In this document: one piece after another, positions 49,560-59,394 of the stretch
How the letters are laid out: every line of letters begins with the position of its first letter
Numbering within the stretch: position 1 is the first letter of the stretch
Assembly (NCBI GenBank): GCA_024220505.1
Contig: JAKZZE010000010.1
Coordinates: forward strand, 1,364,001 to 1,428,000
Direction of reading: 5' to 3'
DNA: 64,000 bases
Source of the DNA: Rhizopus arrhizus
Taxonomy: Eukaryota > Mucoromycota > Mucoromycetes > Mucorales > Rhizopodaceae
Position numbers and translations under genes: made by a program
The notes under the pieces: model-generated
Databases searched by the model: none
The model's input: only the letters and a program-made list of their open reading frames with translations
Told to the model about the DNA's origin: nothing

Positions 49560-50864
49560 ATGGCCATTTGTAAATTTTTTCAGTTAGGAACTTGTAGAAA
49601 AGGGAACAGCTGTACTTTTGAACATGTAAAATCAGGAAATAATTCTGCTGCAGCACCTAAATACAAGTAAATGCGCAATTGAAATATGCACAGTAAAAAA
49701 ATAACAATTAGTTAGTGAAACATCATTACGAAATAATTTAACAGAAGAGCGTCCACAGTGGAAACTTAGTGTTTACGGACCTGCAAAAGAAGAACCCAAC
49801 CTTATTGTTGGTGTAGATAGAAGTTGTGAAGAAGATCGGTGCCTGTATTATCTTAGCATGAGTACAACTGGAAGCGATAATCAATATGCAAGTTATCTTT
49901 TTTTTTTTTTTGAACACTTCATTTAACTTTTTTTTATATTTAGGCTGCAGAACATGAAAAGCTTCTAAATCAAACAGAAACCCAGGTTAATGCTATTATA
50001 AATAATCCGTCAGGCGCCATTCAGCATTATGAAAAAGAAAAGTCTGCAAAGTCGGGAGCATTTGGTAGCTCGGCAAATAATACCCCTTTTGCCCCGTTTA
50101 CAGGCGGTGGATTTGGTTCAACCACAACAAACGCATTTGGAGGTAGTTCTGCCTTTGGCTCTTCATCAACAGCTACAGCTTTTGGAGCCCCTGCTTTTGG
50201 CTCCACAAACACAGTGGGAGGACCTCCTGCGTTTGGATCAACCAGTGCTTTTGGTGGTGGTGGATTTGGAAACAAAAGCACCTTTGGGAGTGGGACAGCT
50301 CCAGCTTTTGGCTCACCTAGCTCATTGGGCGTTAGCAGCAGTGCACCAGCATTTGGCTCTACAAGCGCTTTTGGAGCCGGATCAGCTTTTGGAAAGCCCA
50401 GCGCATTAGGAAGCGGATCAGCCTTTGGACAAACAAGCTCTCTAGGTAATAGCCCAGCTTTTGGACAGCCAGCTGCTTTGGGTAGTGGATCAGCTTTTGG
50501 AAAGCCAAGTGCATTAGGAAGTGGATCAGCCTTTGGACAAACAAGTAGTATAGGCAGCAGTGCTCCCGCATTCGGGCAATCTACATCGTTTGGAAGCTTA
50601 GCAAACAACAACAGTACAACGGCGGCACCGGCATTTGGATCCGCCACCGCAATCGGTACTACCAACACAGCATTTGGGTCATCAAACACGTTGAACGGTG
50701 GCGCCTTTGGCCAAAACAATGTAAATAGCGGAAGCACTTTTGGACAGCAGCAATCACAACTATCTATAGATACAAAAGGTGATCCTGCTCTTGAGGCATT
50801 CGCTAATTCGCAGTTTACATATCGTCATGTGCCTGAAGTAGAGCCTCCAATCGAATTACGATAA
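49560..50864 (+). CDS. CCCH zinc finger / FG-repeat nucleoporin (NUP42/NLP1-like)
   Basis: Exon 1 encodes [18 protein letters not shown], then TFEH: one C-x5/8-C-x5-C-x3-H finger at the very N-terminus, as in Nup42 (human NUPL2) and fission yeast Amo1. Exon 2 is [20 protein letters not shown] and on through STTGSDNQY. Exon 3 starts [15 protein letters not shown] and holds about 25 FG dipeptides in SAFG/PAFG settings, with a duplicated [19 protein letters not shown] block. The C-terminus [16 protein letters not shown] resembles the Gle1-binding tail of Nup42, which helps the DEAD-box protein Dbp5 release mRNPs on the cytoplasmic face of the pore. About 390 residues. The FG count is approximate. 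Confidence 0.88.
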
Positions 50865-51467
50865 ATATTAATTGTATATACTGTACTTGCGGAAATTGTT
50901 TACACTAATAAATGGATGTGTGTGCACAAAGAAGAGGCGTTTTTTTAGCATTATGCATAAGATAATAATTAGGCTTCATTTGCGGAAACTGAGTAGACAA
51001 GAAGCATTAGAGTTTATGGTTGAATTGTCAAACTATTTAAAATGGATTTGACGCTAAACATATACGACATACTTTTAGTGTTTTATTAATTTAAACTACA
51101 ATTGTACAAGGTTTGCACTTGATACCCTGAAAAACAATTTCAATAACAAATTTTAGCTTTTGAACTGAAGTGAATGCAAGCGAAAGAGAATCAATTTATT
51201 ACTTTTTTTTAAAAAATAGTATGTATAAAAGCCATATTGACGATATGTATATTTTATAAAAGAAAAAGGTTGAATGTACAATAAGACAAAGGTCAGCTCA
51301 TGTACAAAAAGGAAAAAAAAAAAGGTGAGATAAAAGGGTTGTCATCTATGTAGTAAAATAAAGTACAATATTTGTTTGATTGAAGCTGTTTCTTTGTATT
51401 TATCTTGGCTTAGATAAATTCAAAGAGTGACTTTGTTATGTACAATTGTCTGGCAAAAAAATAAGAT
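50865..51467. other. Convergent 3' flanks of the nucleoporin and PUF genes
   Basis: A 600-bp AT-rich spacer between two converging genes, with AATAAA-like signals on both strands. No other feature seen. Confidence 0.5.
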
Positions 51468-54396
51468 TTACTGAGAAGCAGCAGTTATGCTCTCATGCTG
51501 ATCATTTGAATTAATAGTAACAAGAGGCAATAACTTTTCTACTTCTGATAAGAGATAAATTAATATTTCATAGCAATAAGAATATTTTAATTTCGGGGCT
51601 TACTTTGGATTAAATGCTTGCCATAGGTATACTTTTTCAAAAATTGGAGGTGAGGTTTAATCTTTGTTACGAGTAGCTCGCGTTGATCGTCATCTACAAC
51701 ATCCAACATTTTTTGGATAACATAATTAGCGTATTGGTCTTTCATCATAGTAGCAAGTGGTAAAGTGCTTTTGGGAAATCAATTAGTACAAATATGTTAC
51801 AATTTCGCATTTCATTCCTTACCCATCAGATCTTGGTTGAAGTACTTCCTCAATCAGCAACTGTCGATCTCGTTTCGAGCCAAAATCGACGCATTTTTCT
51901 ACAACATTACTTGCAAACTTGTGTTTACTTAGTTGCAAAACATGTCCTCGAATTTTCTCAATTACAAATGTTTTATCTACAGGCCGTCCACGCTCTAAAA
52001 TATGTTGAATTACATAATTTCCGTATTGATCCTGAACAAGCTGACCAGTACATCTGTGTAATTCATCAAGCAATGGTTCCTACAGTTTCATTTAGATTCA
52101 ATATATACTTGTATATACTCATATGCTTTACATACCGTTTGGTTTTCAGTACAATGCTCAAACATACGTTGGATAACTCTACAACCATAGGGATGGGTAG
52201 CAAGATTGTATACTTGCCCGTGAAATGCGTTGATGATAAACTGGATGTGTTGAGCAGGAACGCGCTCAATAGCCTTTTGAATAACGTGATTACCATTTTG
52301 ATCTTTGATACACTTTAATATACAGCCATCCAACTCTTTTACAAGTTTAGCTTGCTGTTCTGTCAACACATGCTCCAGTGCCTTTTGAACTACACGGCAT
52401 CCGTACATTTGAAGTGAAAGGGATAAGACATGACCCTCCATTTGTTTAGCTAAAATCGTCTTTTGCATCTGATTTCCATGCTCAAAGAATTTTTGTAAAA
52501 CATAATTTCCAAAGACATCTGTCATCAGTTGGAGAGCATTGGGCAATACTTCTTCAAATACCATTTGTTTTTCATCACTGTTTGCTGTTTCTAACTTTTG
52601 CTGAATGAAACGGGATCCGTGCTGATCCCCGCTAAATTCAACGATATGCCCTTCAATGTCCTTCAGCTCGTATTTTTTATTTTTTGAGTTTCTAAACTCT
52701 TCTAATAGTGGACTGCGAATGCTCATAGTAATATCTTGAGGTGGATGAGTTTGTTGATGTTGATTATGATTATGTTTTTCTGGTCTTGATTTTATCATAT
52801 TGCTGTTATTAAGCTGCATTTGTTGTTGTAATAGTAATTGCTGGCGAGCAGCAAGTAATTGCTGTTGTTGTTGTTGAATTAAGAGTTGCTGTTGTTGAAT
52901 AGCGCGAAGCTTTTTATCGGTTGCATTATTAGGAATCGAGCTTTCAGAGAAACCAGCAGGTGCTGTTAGAGGTCCATTTACATGATTCAAGTTGGCGGCA
53001 GCAGCGGCAGCTAAAGTAGAAGAAAAGGGAGATATTATTTCTCAAGATAGTAACTAATTATTATGTATGTACCTTGTTGCTGTCTGTGATATGCTATATC
53101 ACCTTGACTCCAACGACTATACATCGACATGTCTAAGTTTGTCACACTATCATCCTCAGGGAATGCATTATAGAGTGATGTTTGATTATGAAGATGAGGG
53201 GCAGGGGTAATGCCAAAATATGGGCTGCTGACTGCACTTAAAGACTGCAAGCGTGAATTATGTTGCAATTGTTGCATATATTGAGCATTTGATACAGTTG
53301 CACTGTATTCATCCTATAATGCAATAAGAAAATGAATGCGATCTGAGACAGTTTTAACTTACTTCGTCATTAAGACCAAATCCTCCAAACTGATTCATTA
53401 ATAGTTCAGTTTGAAGATCCATATCCTCATACATATTTCGGCCTGGCGGGGTTGAATTAGAGCGAGCAGGTAGAGTTCCAGAAAAAGCAAATTTGTTACG
53501 TATAGAAGGCGATATTGGACGCTCGTCCATTGTCATATGTAGTACTGAAGATAAATTGCTCTTGTTATCTTGATGAGTACTAGCTAGTGAAGGTGTTAAA
53601 GATTGACGGCTTCTATACATCATATCATCGTAATCCAATGTATTTAACTGATCATTGTATTGCTTTTGAATAGAATCTAATTCCCCTACTGAAGCAGGGT
53701 TGTTGAACGAAAACCCATTACTAGTATTGTTGTTTGTTGTGGTAGCACTCTGCCGTTGCCGAGGCTGCTGCTGAAGAGCAAACATAGGAGAAGATGTTCT
53801 TGGGAAATCCTATAAAAAAATTAGAATTTATAAAGTAAGAACTAAGCCTTTATTTTACTTGACGATTTACTTGTTGTATTAGATCGACTAAATTTCTTTG
53901 GCGTGTATTTGCCAAGGTATCTTCTTTTTTAATTTGCTTCGTAATATTGAATGCACGTGGATCGTGAGAGTTTAAATCTAAAAAAGTAACGTTTCAGTCA
54001 ATTTTCTATTTTTCCCTTTTTGCTCCACCCAATTTTACCTTCTTCTCCTTGCTGCCACAAATGTTGTTGTACATTCGGTTGACGTCCATCTTTATTTTCC
54101 CGATAGATTGAGTCTACAAAACTATCTACAATTCCACCGCTCGGATTCAGCAATTGCTGTGTAGGCGGTGCACTATTTGAGCGATGATCATCTGAAAATA
54201 ATGAAGAATTGCCAGCAACTAAATCATAATCAAGTTTACCGTGCAAAAGAGCCGCAAGCTAGTGGAATATTAATACGAAGACGAAATGAACTCGCAATCT
54301 ATAAAACTTTACCTGTCCTTGAGGATGGTTTTTTGCTTTTGGCTGATGTAAATCAGATTTTGGGCCACCTGGCGACATGGATCGACGTGGTTGCAT
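51468..54396 (-). CDS. Pumilio-family RNA-binding protein (PUF, PUM/Puf3-like)
   Basis: About eight exons, giving roughly 760-800 residues. The N-terminal half is low complexity: [20 protein letters not shown], Ser/Asn/Gln-rich segments, and a poly-Gln stretch encoded at about 52790-52905. The PUM-HD begins [18 protein letters not shown]. Repeats 1-8 follow, with recognition tripeptide contexts such as [85 protein letters not shown] and [12 protein letters not shown]. This pattern, including the SRxxQ-NYxxQ-CRxxQ-NHxxQ order, is that of animal PUM1/2 and yeast Puf3, which bind UGUANAUA in 3' UTRs and repress mRNA. The last exon ends [13 protein letters not shown]. The start at 54396 follows a T run on the plus strand (poly-A leader). 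Confidence 0.93.
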
Positions 54397-54513
54397 TTTT
54401 TTTTTTTCTCTTTTTTTAAAAAAAGAAAATGAATAAAAAAGAACAAAACTTTAAAAGTCAGGGAAGGTTTCTTGACGATTTGAAACTCCACTACATCTGT
54501 AGATGACGTGAAC

Positions 54514-54612
54514 AAGCAACTTTTTAATTTTTTTTTTTTGTAAAAGGAGGATTTTATTCCGGTGCCGCAAGGCGTACACCATTGTAAGCATTAAATAAGC
54601 AACTTTTTAATG
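54514..54612 (-). mobile_element. Small retroposed fragment with 15-bp target duplication
   Basis: AAGCAACTTTTTAAT occurs at 54514-54528 and 54598-54612. The 69 bp between carry, on the minus strand, CTTGCGGCACCGGAATAAAA and end in an A tract next to one duplication. A poly(A) signal plus tail and a 15-bp duplication are hallmarks of a heavily 5'-truncated LINE or other retroposed transcript. The donor transcript is not in the window. Confidence 0.7.
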
Positions 54613-54811
54613 TTGATTCAAAGCATACAGTGATTCCAACAAGCAATGTCGCAGCCAATCAAAATCAATATTTTCAGAAAAGGAAGTCGTATTTTTAGAA
54701 ACGAAGTCACTTACTTAGAAATCATGTCGTTCTTGGCACGCGAAAAATATAAGAGAGAGCGAGTATTTTTTTTTTCTGATGTTTTTTGTTTTTCAAACTT
54801 TACAATTTAAC

Positions 54812-55371
54812 ATGAGTACAAAATTTTTATATGAAGATGGGCATGGAAATGTTGTTGATGAGAATGGTGGTCCTGAGCCCATGGACTACATTGTTGATCA
54901 GGAAGAGTTTATTGTTGAAACTATTGCTATTCACACTGATTACTTGAAAAATACAACCTTTGACGAGTCTTCTCTTACTTGCCCAATGTTGGTAGACAAG
55001 TCAAAAGATGAAGACATCCGTATGAAGGAAGCAAAAACAAAAAGAGATTATGTTCGCTATACAGTCCAGGATAAGGCTAGGTTTTTCGATTTGAAGATTG
55101 AAAAGTGTATGAGTGCATCAACTGCAGCGAAGCAATTGGGTATACACATTCGAACGGCACAGAGATGGGTTAAGCAATATAGCATGTGCCCTGACAACAT
55201 CTTTGACAGTTATAGCAGAGTAGGTCGTAAGTGTATTCTAACCGAAGAGCATAAAAGGACAATTGTCAATTTCATTGATGATAATCCGTCTGCCACTGTC
55301 GTTGAAGTGGCCGAACATTTATTGAAACGATTCGATGATCTCAAAGTTTCACGCAGTACTGTTTATAACTT
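54812..55371 (+). pseudogene. Truncated transposase copy in left arm
   Basis: Encodes MSTKFLYEDGHGNVVDENGG through VSRSTVYN, identical in protein to the right-arm copy, then breaks into LFRLCHLF and a stop at the junction with captured sequence (55371). It contains both HTH modules (CMSASTAAKQLGIHIRTAQR and the one ending SRSTVYN) but no DDE domain. If translated it would be a DNA-binding fragment that could compete for the element's ends; this is inference. Confidence 0.88.
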
Positions 55372-56286
55372 GTTTCGACTCTGTCACCTATTTTAACGAT
55401 TATCAAAGATGATTTAATTCCAGATCAAACGAATCTTCTGTCGTTAAAACTATATCCCACTGCGTATAACCTCCTTGTAAACGCCTTAAAAGTCCATCTA
55501 CCTGATTTACCTCGATTCCTTTGGACATTTGAACACAAAAACAACATAGACAGAGATGATGCAATCTTTGTCAAAATCATTCAATGCGTGCTCACGGATT
55601 TTTACAGCAAATCCCAGAGCAACCCTCATTATCAACCAAAGTACGAACGTACATTTTGGATAGATCGAGTTATTCCCATATTTCAAGCGCTTGGTGATCA
55701 TAGTCAACTCTTAGGCTTTCAATGGTGTGAAATTCCAACAGAAGAGCACATGGAGTTTACTCTTGATCCTTGTACATGGAAACGTAACGCTGCGAATAAA
55801 TACCATGATGGCATGGGCTATGACGATAACAATCGCAATCGACTGGTAATGGAAGGATCAAGCAGGTATAATGACAAGGAAATTATTGAACACTCCAAAG
55901 ACGATGCAATCAAGATCATACATACTTCCATCGAACTGCTTGATTCCGTGATACGACGACATATTTTTGCATCATTTGCAAATCTTTGTCGCATAAAATC
56001 TTTCTCTGTGCAATGCATTTGTACCACCATCACTCTTTCCACAACTGCCTTGGATCCCGAAAACGCTGGTTCGTATATTCATACTCAGGTGTGATTTGCA
56101 GACATCCCAATCAAGTATGATAATCGTGCATCATGGGCTTCCGTCTTTGAGTTGCTTGCCTATCTGTTTATCTCTCTTAGAGAACAAGAAATGATACTTG
56201 ATACTGTCATCAACGAAAACGTTGGTCTTATTCATGTCGTTGACACGGATCGTGGTTCGAATATTCTTCAAATAAAAAAACAATGA
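55372..56286 (+). pseudogene. Captured orphan-gene fragment (same family plan as regions A and B)
   Basis: Open from TLSPILTIIKDDLIPDQ (about 55379) to a TGA at 56092, then resuming FADIPIKYDNRASWASVF up to LQIKKQ and TGA at 56284-56286. Visible order: YERTFWIDRVIPIFQALG, LLGFQWCEI, RLVMEGSSR, SKDDAIKIIHTSIELLDSVI, FSVQCICTTITLSTTAL, and SYIHTQV. These elements fall in the same order as in regions A and B (W/F...I..F; E.G.S; K...LLD..; beta-strand pair). Neither a start codon nor a gene 5' end is present. It appears to be an internal exon piece pulled into the transposon. Function unknown. Confidence 0.7.
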
Positions 56287-56401
56287 TGACCTGCTCATCC
56301 TTTTTCATGATGACCTGATCAGATAGTCAAAATAAAAAAAAAAAATTACATATTACCAGTGCTTACCTGATTTTAGATCTGTATGAAGTTGTTGCTGATC
56401 A

Positions 56402-57683
56402 TTACATGGACTTTTTGTTTCGACATTTATCCCAGCACTTGTAAGAATGCGAAACGAAACCTCTGAAGTGACTTTTCTCTACACTTTTGCAGGCTTCCGT
56501 AATTCTTTTTGATAATGTGTCTTCCTGCAAAAATCTATGGCGCTTAACCTTACTCTTTGCTACTGCCCAGAATTGCTCTATTGGGTTAAGCTCAGGAGAG
56601 TAAGTAGGAAGATACACACATTTATATCCTCGAAACTCGATATACTTTTTTATGTTTTCATGGGTATGAATGGGTGCATTGTCCATAACAATATAATGAC
56701 CTTTCATATGTGGATATTTATTCATTTCATCGAGTTATTTTTAAGAAACTGATGTAGTGACCTGTTACAGTTCCAGAGCTTATATATCCTTCAGCCTTTC
56801 TCTTCTTAACAGGTCTTGGTTTTTTTACACCGACTGTAATCAAACCTGCGGCAGAGATAGCACCCAATATAGACGTTGTGTTTGCTCTCGTTGTAGGTCG
56901 GGTAACAATAGCACGCGTACCTTTTGTAGACCAAGCCCTTGAGCGTTTCATATTAATATCAAAAGCAGACTCGTCAAGAAACACGCAATTTGTCAGGAAG
57001 TTCATGTCTGTATGTTCCCATTTACAAACCCAATTGTGCCGCTCCTCAATCTTTGCCTGACTGTTTCTTTCGATAGATTGAAAATCAGCCTTTTTCAACG
57101 AAAGATTGCATTCGCCTCTCATAAAGTTATAAACAGTACTGCGTGAAACTTTGAGATCATCGAATCGTTTCAATAAATGTTCGGCCACTTCAACGACAGT
57201 GGCAGACGGATTATCATCAATGAAATTGACAATTGTCCTTTTATGCTCTTCGGTTAGAATACACTTACGACCTACTCTGCTATAACTGTCAAAGATGTTG
57301 TCAGGGCACATGCTATATTGCTTAACCCATCTCTGTGCCGTTCGAATGTGTATACCCAATTGCTTCGCTGCAGTTGATGCACTCATACACTTTTCAATCT
57401 TCAAATCGAAAAACCTAGCCTTATCCTGGACTGTATAGCGAACATAATCTCTTTTTGTTTTTGCTTCCTTCATACGGATGTCTTCATCTTTTGACTTGTC
57501 TACCAACATTGGGCAAGTAAGAGAAGACTCGTCAAAGGTTGTATTTTTCAAGTAATCAGTGTGAATAGCAATAGTTTCAACAATAAACTCTTCCTGATCA
57601 ACAATGTAGTCCATGGGCTCAGGACCACCATTCTCATCAACAACATTTCCATGCCCATCTTCATATAAAAATTTTGTACTCAT
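56402..57683 (-). pseudogene. IS630/Tc1-type transposase, nearly full length, one frameshift
   Basis: Starts MSTKFLYEDGHGNVVDENGG at 57683 (an in-frame ATG at 57716 is also possible). Two HTH modules are followed by FMRGECNLSLKKADF and the DDE domain: CVFLDESAFDINMKRSRAW (first Asp), GAISAAGLITVGV, HYIVMDNAPIHTHENIKKY (second Asp), and LPTYSPELNPIEQFW (third acidic residue). A one-base frame break near 56735 (after HYISFLK, before MNKYPHMKG) separates the first from the second catalytic Asp. The protein otherwise looks intact, so loss of function is recent. It ends KCWDKCRNKKSM at 56402. Confidence 0.9.
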
Positions 57684-57826
57684 GTTAAATTGTAAAGTTT
57701 GAAAAACAAAAAACATCAGAAAAAAAAAATACTCGCTCTCTCTTATATTTTTCGCGTGCCAAGAACGACATGATTTCTAAGTAAGTGACTTCGTTTCTAA
57801 AAATACGATTTCCTTTTCTGAAAATA

Positions 57827-57917
57827 TTGATTTTGATTGGCCGACGACATTGATTTTGATTTGCCTACGACATCATTCTTAATTGACCAACGACATCGAT
57901 TTTGATTGGCTGCGACA
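57827..57917 (-). repeat. Four subterminal 23-bp units at the right end of the composite mariner
   Basis: Units start at 57827, 57850, 57873 and 57896, with lengths 23, 23, 23 and 22 bp. Each contains TTGATTTTGATTGGC-like sequence and ends CGACA. The left arm has only one such unit, which explains the 69-bp length difference between the arms. Likely transposase-binding sites that expanded on one side. Confidence 0.88.
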
Positions 57918-57939
57918 TTGCTTGTTGGAATCACTGTAC

Positions 57940-59394
57940 ATGAATATTTCATTTTATGGTCATACATTAAATACATTACTACACATGGTTCTTTCCGATA
58001 AAATATCTAACCAGTCGGTCAACGCAGTCACGCAGCGACCACAGGCACCAGAGCCTACTACTAAATTGAAAAATATGCCCTGGTCCCAAGTAGTGGCCAG
58101 GAAGCGAACATCACTTATGAATGCTACTTTTGAAAACAATATTCACAACAGTCAACAAGACAAAGTTATTTACTCTAAAGTGTGGAGAGCAGGACGTTCT
58201 CCAGGTAGTGTACTCCTGGACATGACCGGTAGATCTGAATCGCCCGTGCAGCTTATGGCCTTAATTGCAAAGCAATTTCCATCACGAATCGCGGTTGCAA
58301 CTACCAAAGAAGGCAGCCGAAAGATCGCTGAAATCAACTTTGATCCCTTAGATCCAGCTATTGATCAAATTCTTAAAGACGGAATCACTTTTGAAAATGA
58401 TGCGGTTAGACTTTTACCTTGTCGAGCCTTAGATCCAGCTGTCCCTTTAGTTCGACTTCGACTATCGAACCTTCCCTTTCTTAAAGAGGACATTCTTAAG
58501 GAACAATTAAAAATGAGTTTGGAACCTTATGGCTCCGTTCTTGATTTGGGAATTCTACGAGAATCCCACACCGGTACCTATATGGGTACGGGCTATGCTA
58601 TACTGAGCGTCCCAAAAAGTGATGGCAGATTCTCTCCCCTTTCTCACCATCTTCCTTGGTACCAGTCAGAAGATGAAGGCTTTTATGCTGTGTGGAGTGA
58701 CATGCCCACCTACTGTCGCTACTGTCATGCTGAAGGACATGCCGTTCCTGATTGTCCAAAGAAACGTTCATCTCGTGTTTGTTGGAACTGTCGTACTAGT
58801 GGCCATATTGCTGCTGAATGCGCAAAAAGCAAGAATAAGCCATTTAAAAAGGCCAGGAAAACTCCTAATGCTCCACAGGACAGAGTAGCTCAAGATGAAG
58901 TCCAGTCGAGCCAAGCTTCCAATGGCATAGCTATGCCTAGCACCTCCCCCCAACCTCTCACTTCGAATATTATGAAACGTAAACGTTCTATTCGGAATGA
59001 ATCTGGTGATGACCCAAGGATCCATTCCTCAACTTTGCTAACAACTGAAGAGGATTCTATCTTGGTATCCACTCAAGAGGTTCTGAAAGCTCTCTTCACT
59101 ACACCCGCTGATTCGCAGGAAGATATTCAAATGGAAACTAACACTGGAAGTATCGACGATTCACATGTTGCTACAGACGAAGTTACTATGGATCAAGCCA
59201 TCAAAAACATTCCTCAGTCTCAACATCAGGCTGCCATGGATAGCCACCATAATGAGGCCCCAACAGGATATAACTTTCGTCATGACTCTTTAGATAATCT
59301 GGGATTACCAATACCAGAACGTATCCCTAGAGATCAGCAGCACGGCATCACAGTGTTCAACATTGATGGTGCTCTAACTCAATCTAAGCAATAA
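57940..59394 (+). CDS. LINE ORF1, gag-like protein with zinc knuckles
   Basis: About 484 residues from ATG 57940; the ATG at 57985 (MVLSDKISNQS) is a possible alternative. An RNA-recognition-like segment lies at about 58440-58620 (VRLRLSNLPFLKEDIL to GYAILSV). Two CCHC knuckles follow: CRYCHAEGHAVPDC and CWNCRTSGHIAAEC (about 58710-58830). Then comes a Ser/Pro/Thr-rich tail. Its TAA (59392-59394) overlaps the ATG of ORF2 as TAATG, which suggests termination-reinitiation. The frame is fully open, so this part of the LINE is intact. Confidence 0.9.
   Translation: MNISFYGHTLNTLLHMVLSDKISNQSVNAVTQRPQAPEPTTKLKNMPWSQVVARKRTSLMNATFENNIHNSQQDKVIYSKVWRAGRSPGSVLLDMTGRSESPVQLMALIAKQFPSRIAVATTKEGSRKIAEINFDPLDPAIDQILKDGITFENDAVRLLPCRALDPAVPLVRLRLSNLPFLKEDILKEQLKMSLEPYGSVLDLGILRESHTGTYMGTGYAILSVPKSDGRFSPLSHHLPWYQSEDEGFYAVWSDMPTYCRYCHAEGHAVPDCPKKRSSRVCWNCRTSGHIAAECAKSKNKPFKKARKTPNAPQDRVAQDEVQSSQASNGIAMPSTSPQPLTSNIMKRKRSIRNESGDDPRIHSSTLLTTEEDSILVSTQEVLKALFTTPADSQEDIQMETNTGSIDDSHVATDEVTMDQAIKNIPQSQHQAAMDSHHNEAPTGYNFRHDSLDNLGLPIPERIPRDQQHGITVFNIDGALTQSKQ

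Larger units (their letters stand above)
54628..57936. mobile_element. Composite Tc1/mariner element with about 0.75-kb inverted arms and a captured orphan-gene fragment
   Basis: Termini CAGTGATTCCAACAAGCAAT (54628) and its reverse complement ending 57936, flanked by TA at 54626-54627 and 57937-57938. The left arm (54628-55371, 744 bp) and right arm (57936 back to 57124, 813 bp) are nearly identical; they differ by 69 bp of extra 23-bp units on the right and rare substitutions. Each arm carries the first about 187 codons of the same transposase. Only the right arm continues into the rest of the gene. Between them, 55372 to about 56290 is an unrelated orphan-gene piece. Total 3309 bp. Near-identity of the arms means a recent origin. 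Confidence 0.92.

Noticed and set aside
50027..50737. Long minus-strand open frame opposite the FG-repeat nucleoporin
   Set aside because: It is the mirror of the repetitive GC-richer FG coding sequence, with a Pro/Asn/Ala repeat translation. The plus-strand frame has a zinc finger and FG motifs.
58768..59072. Minus-strand open frames opposite LINE ORF1
   Set aside because: Shadows of the zinc-knuckle ORF1, without motifs of their own.
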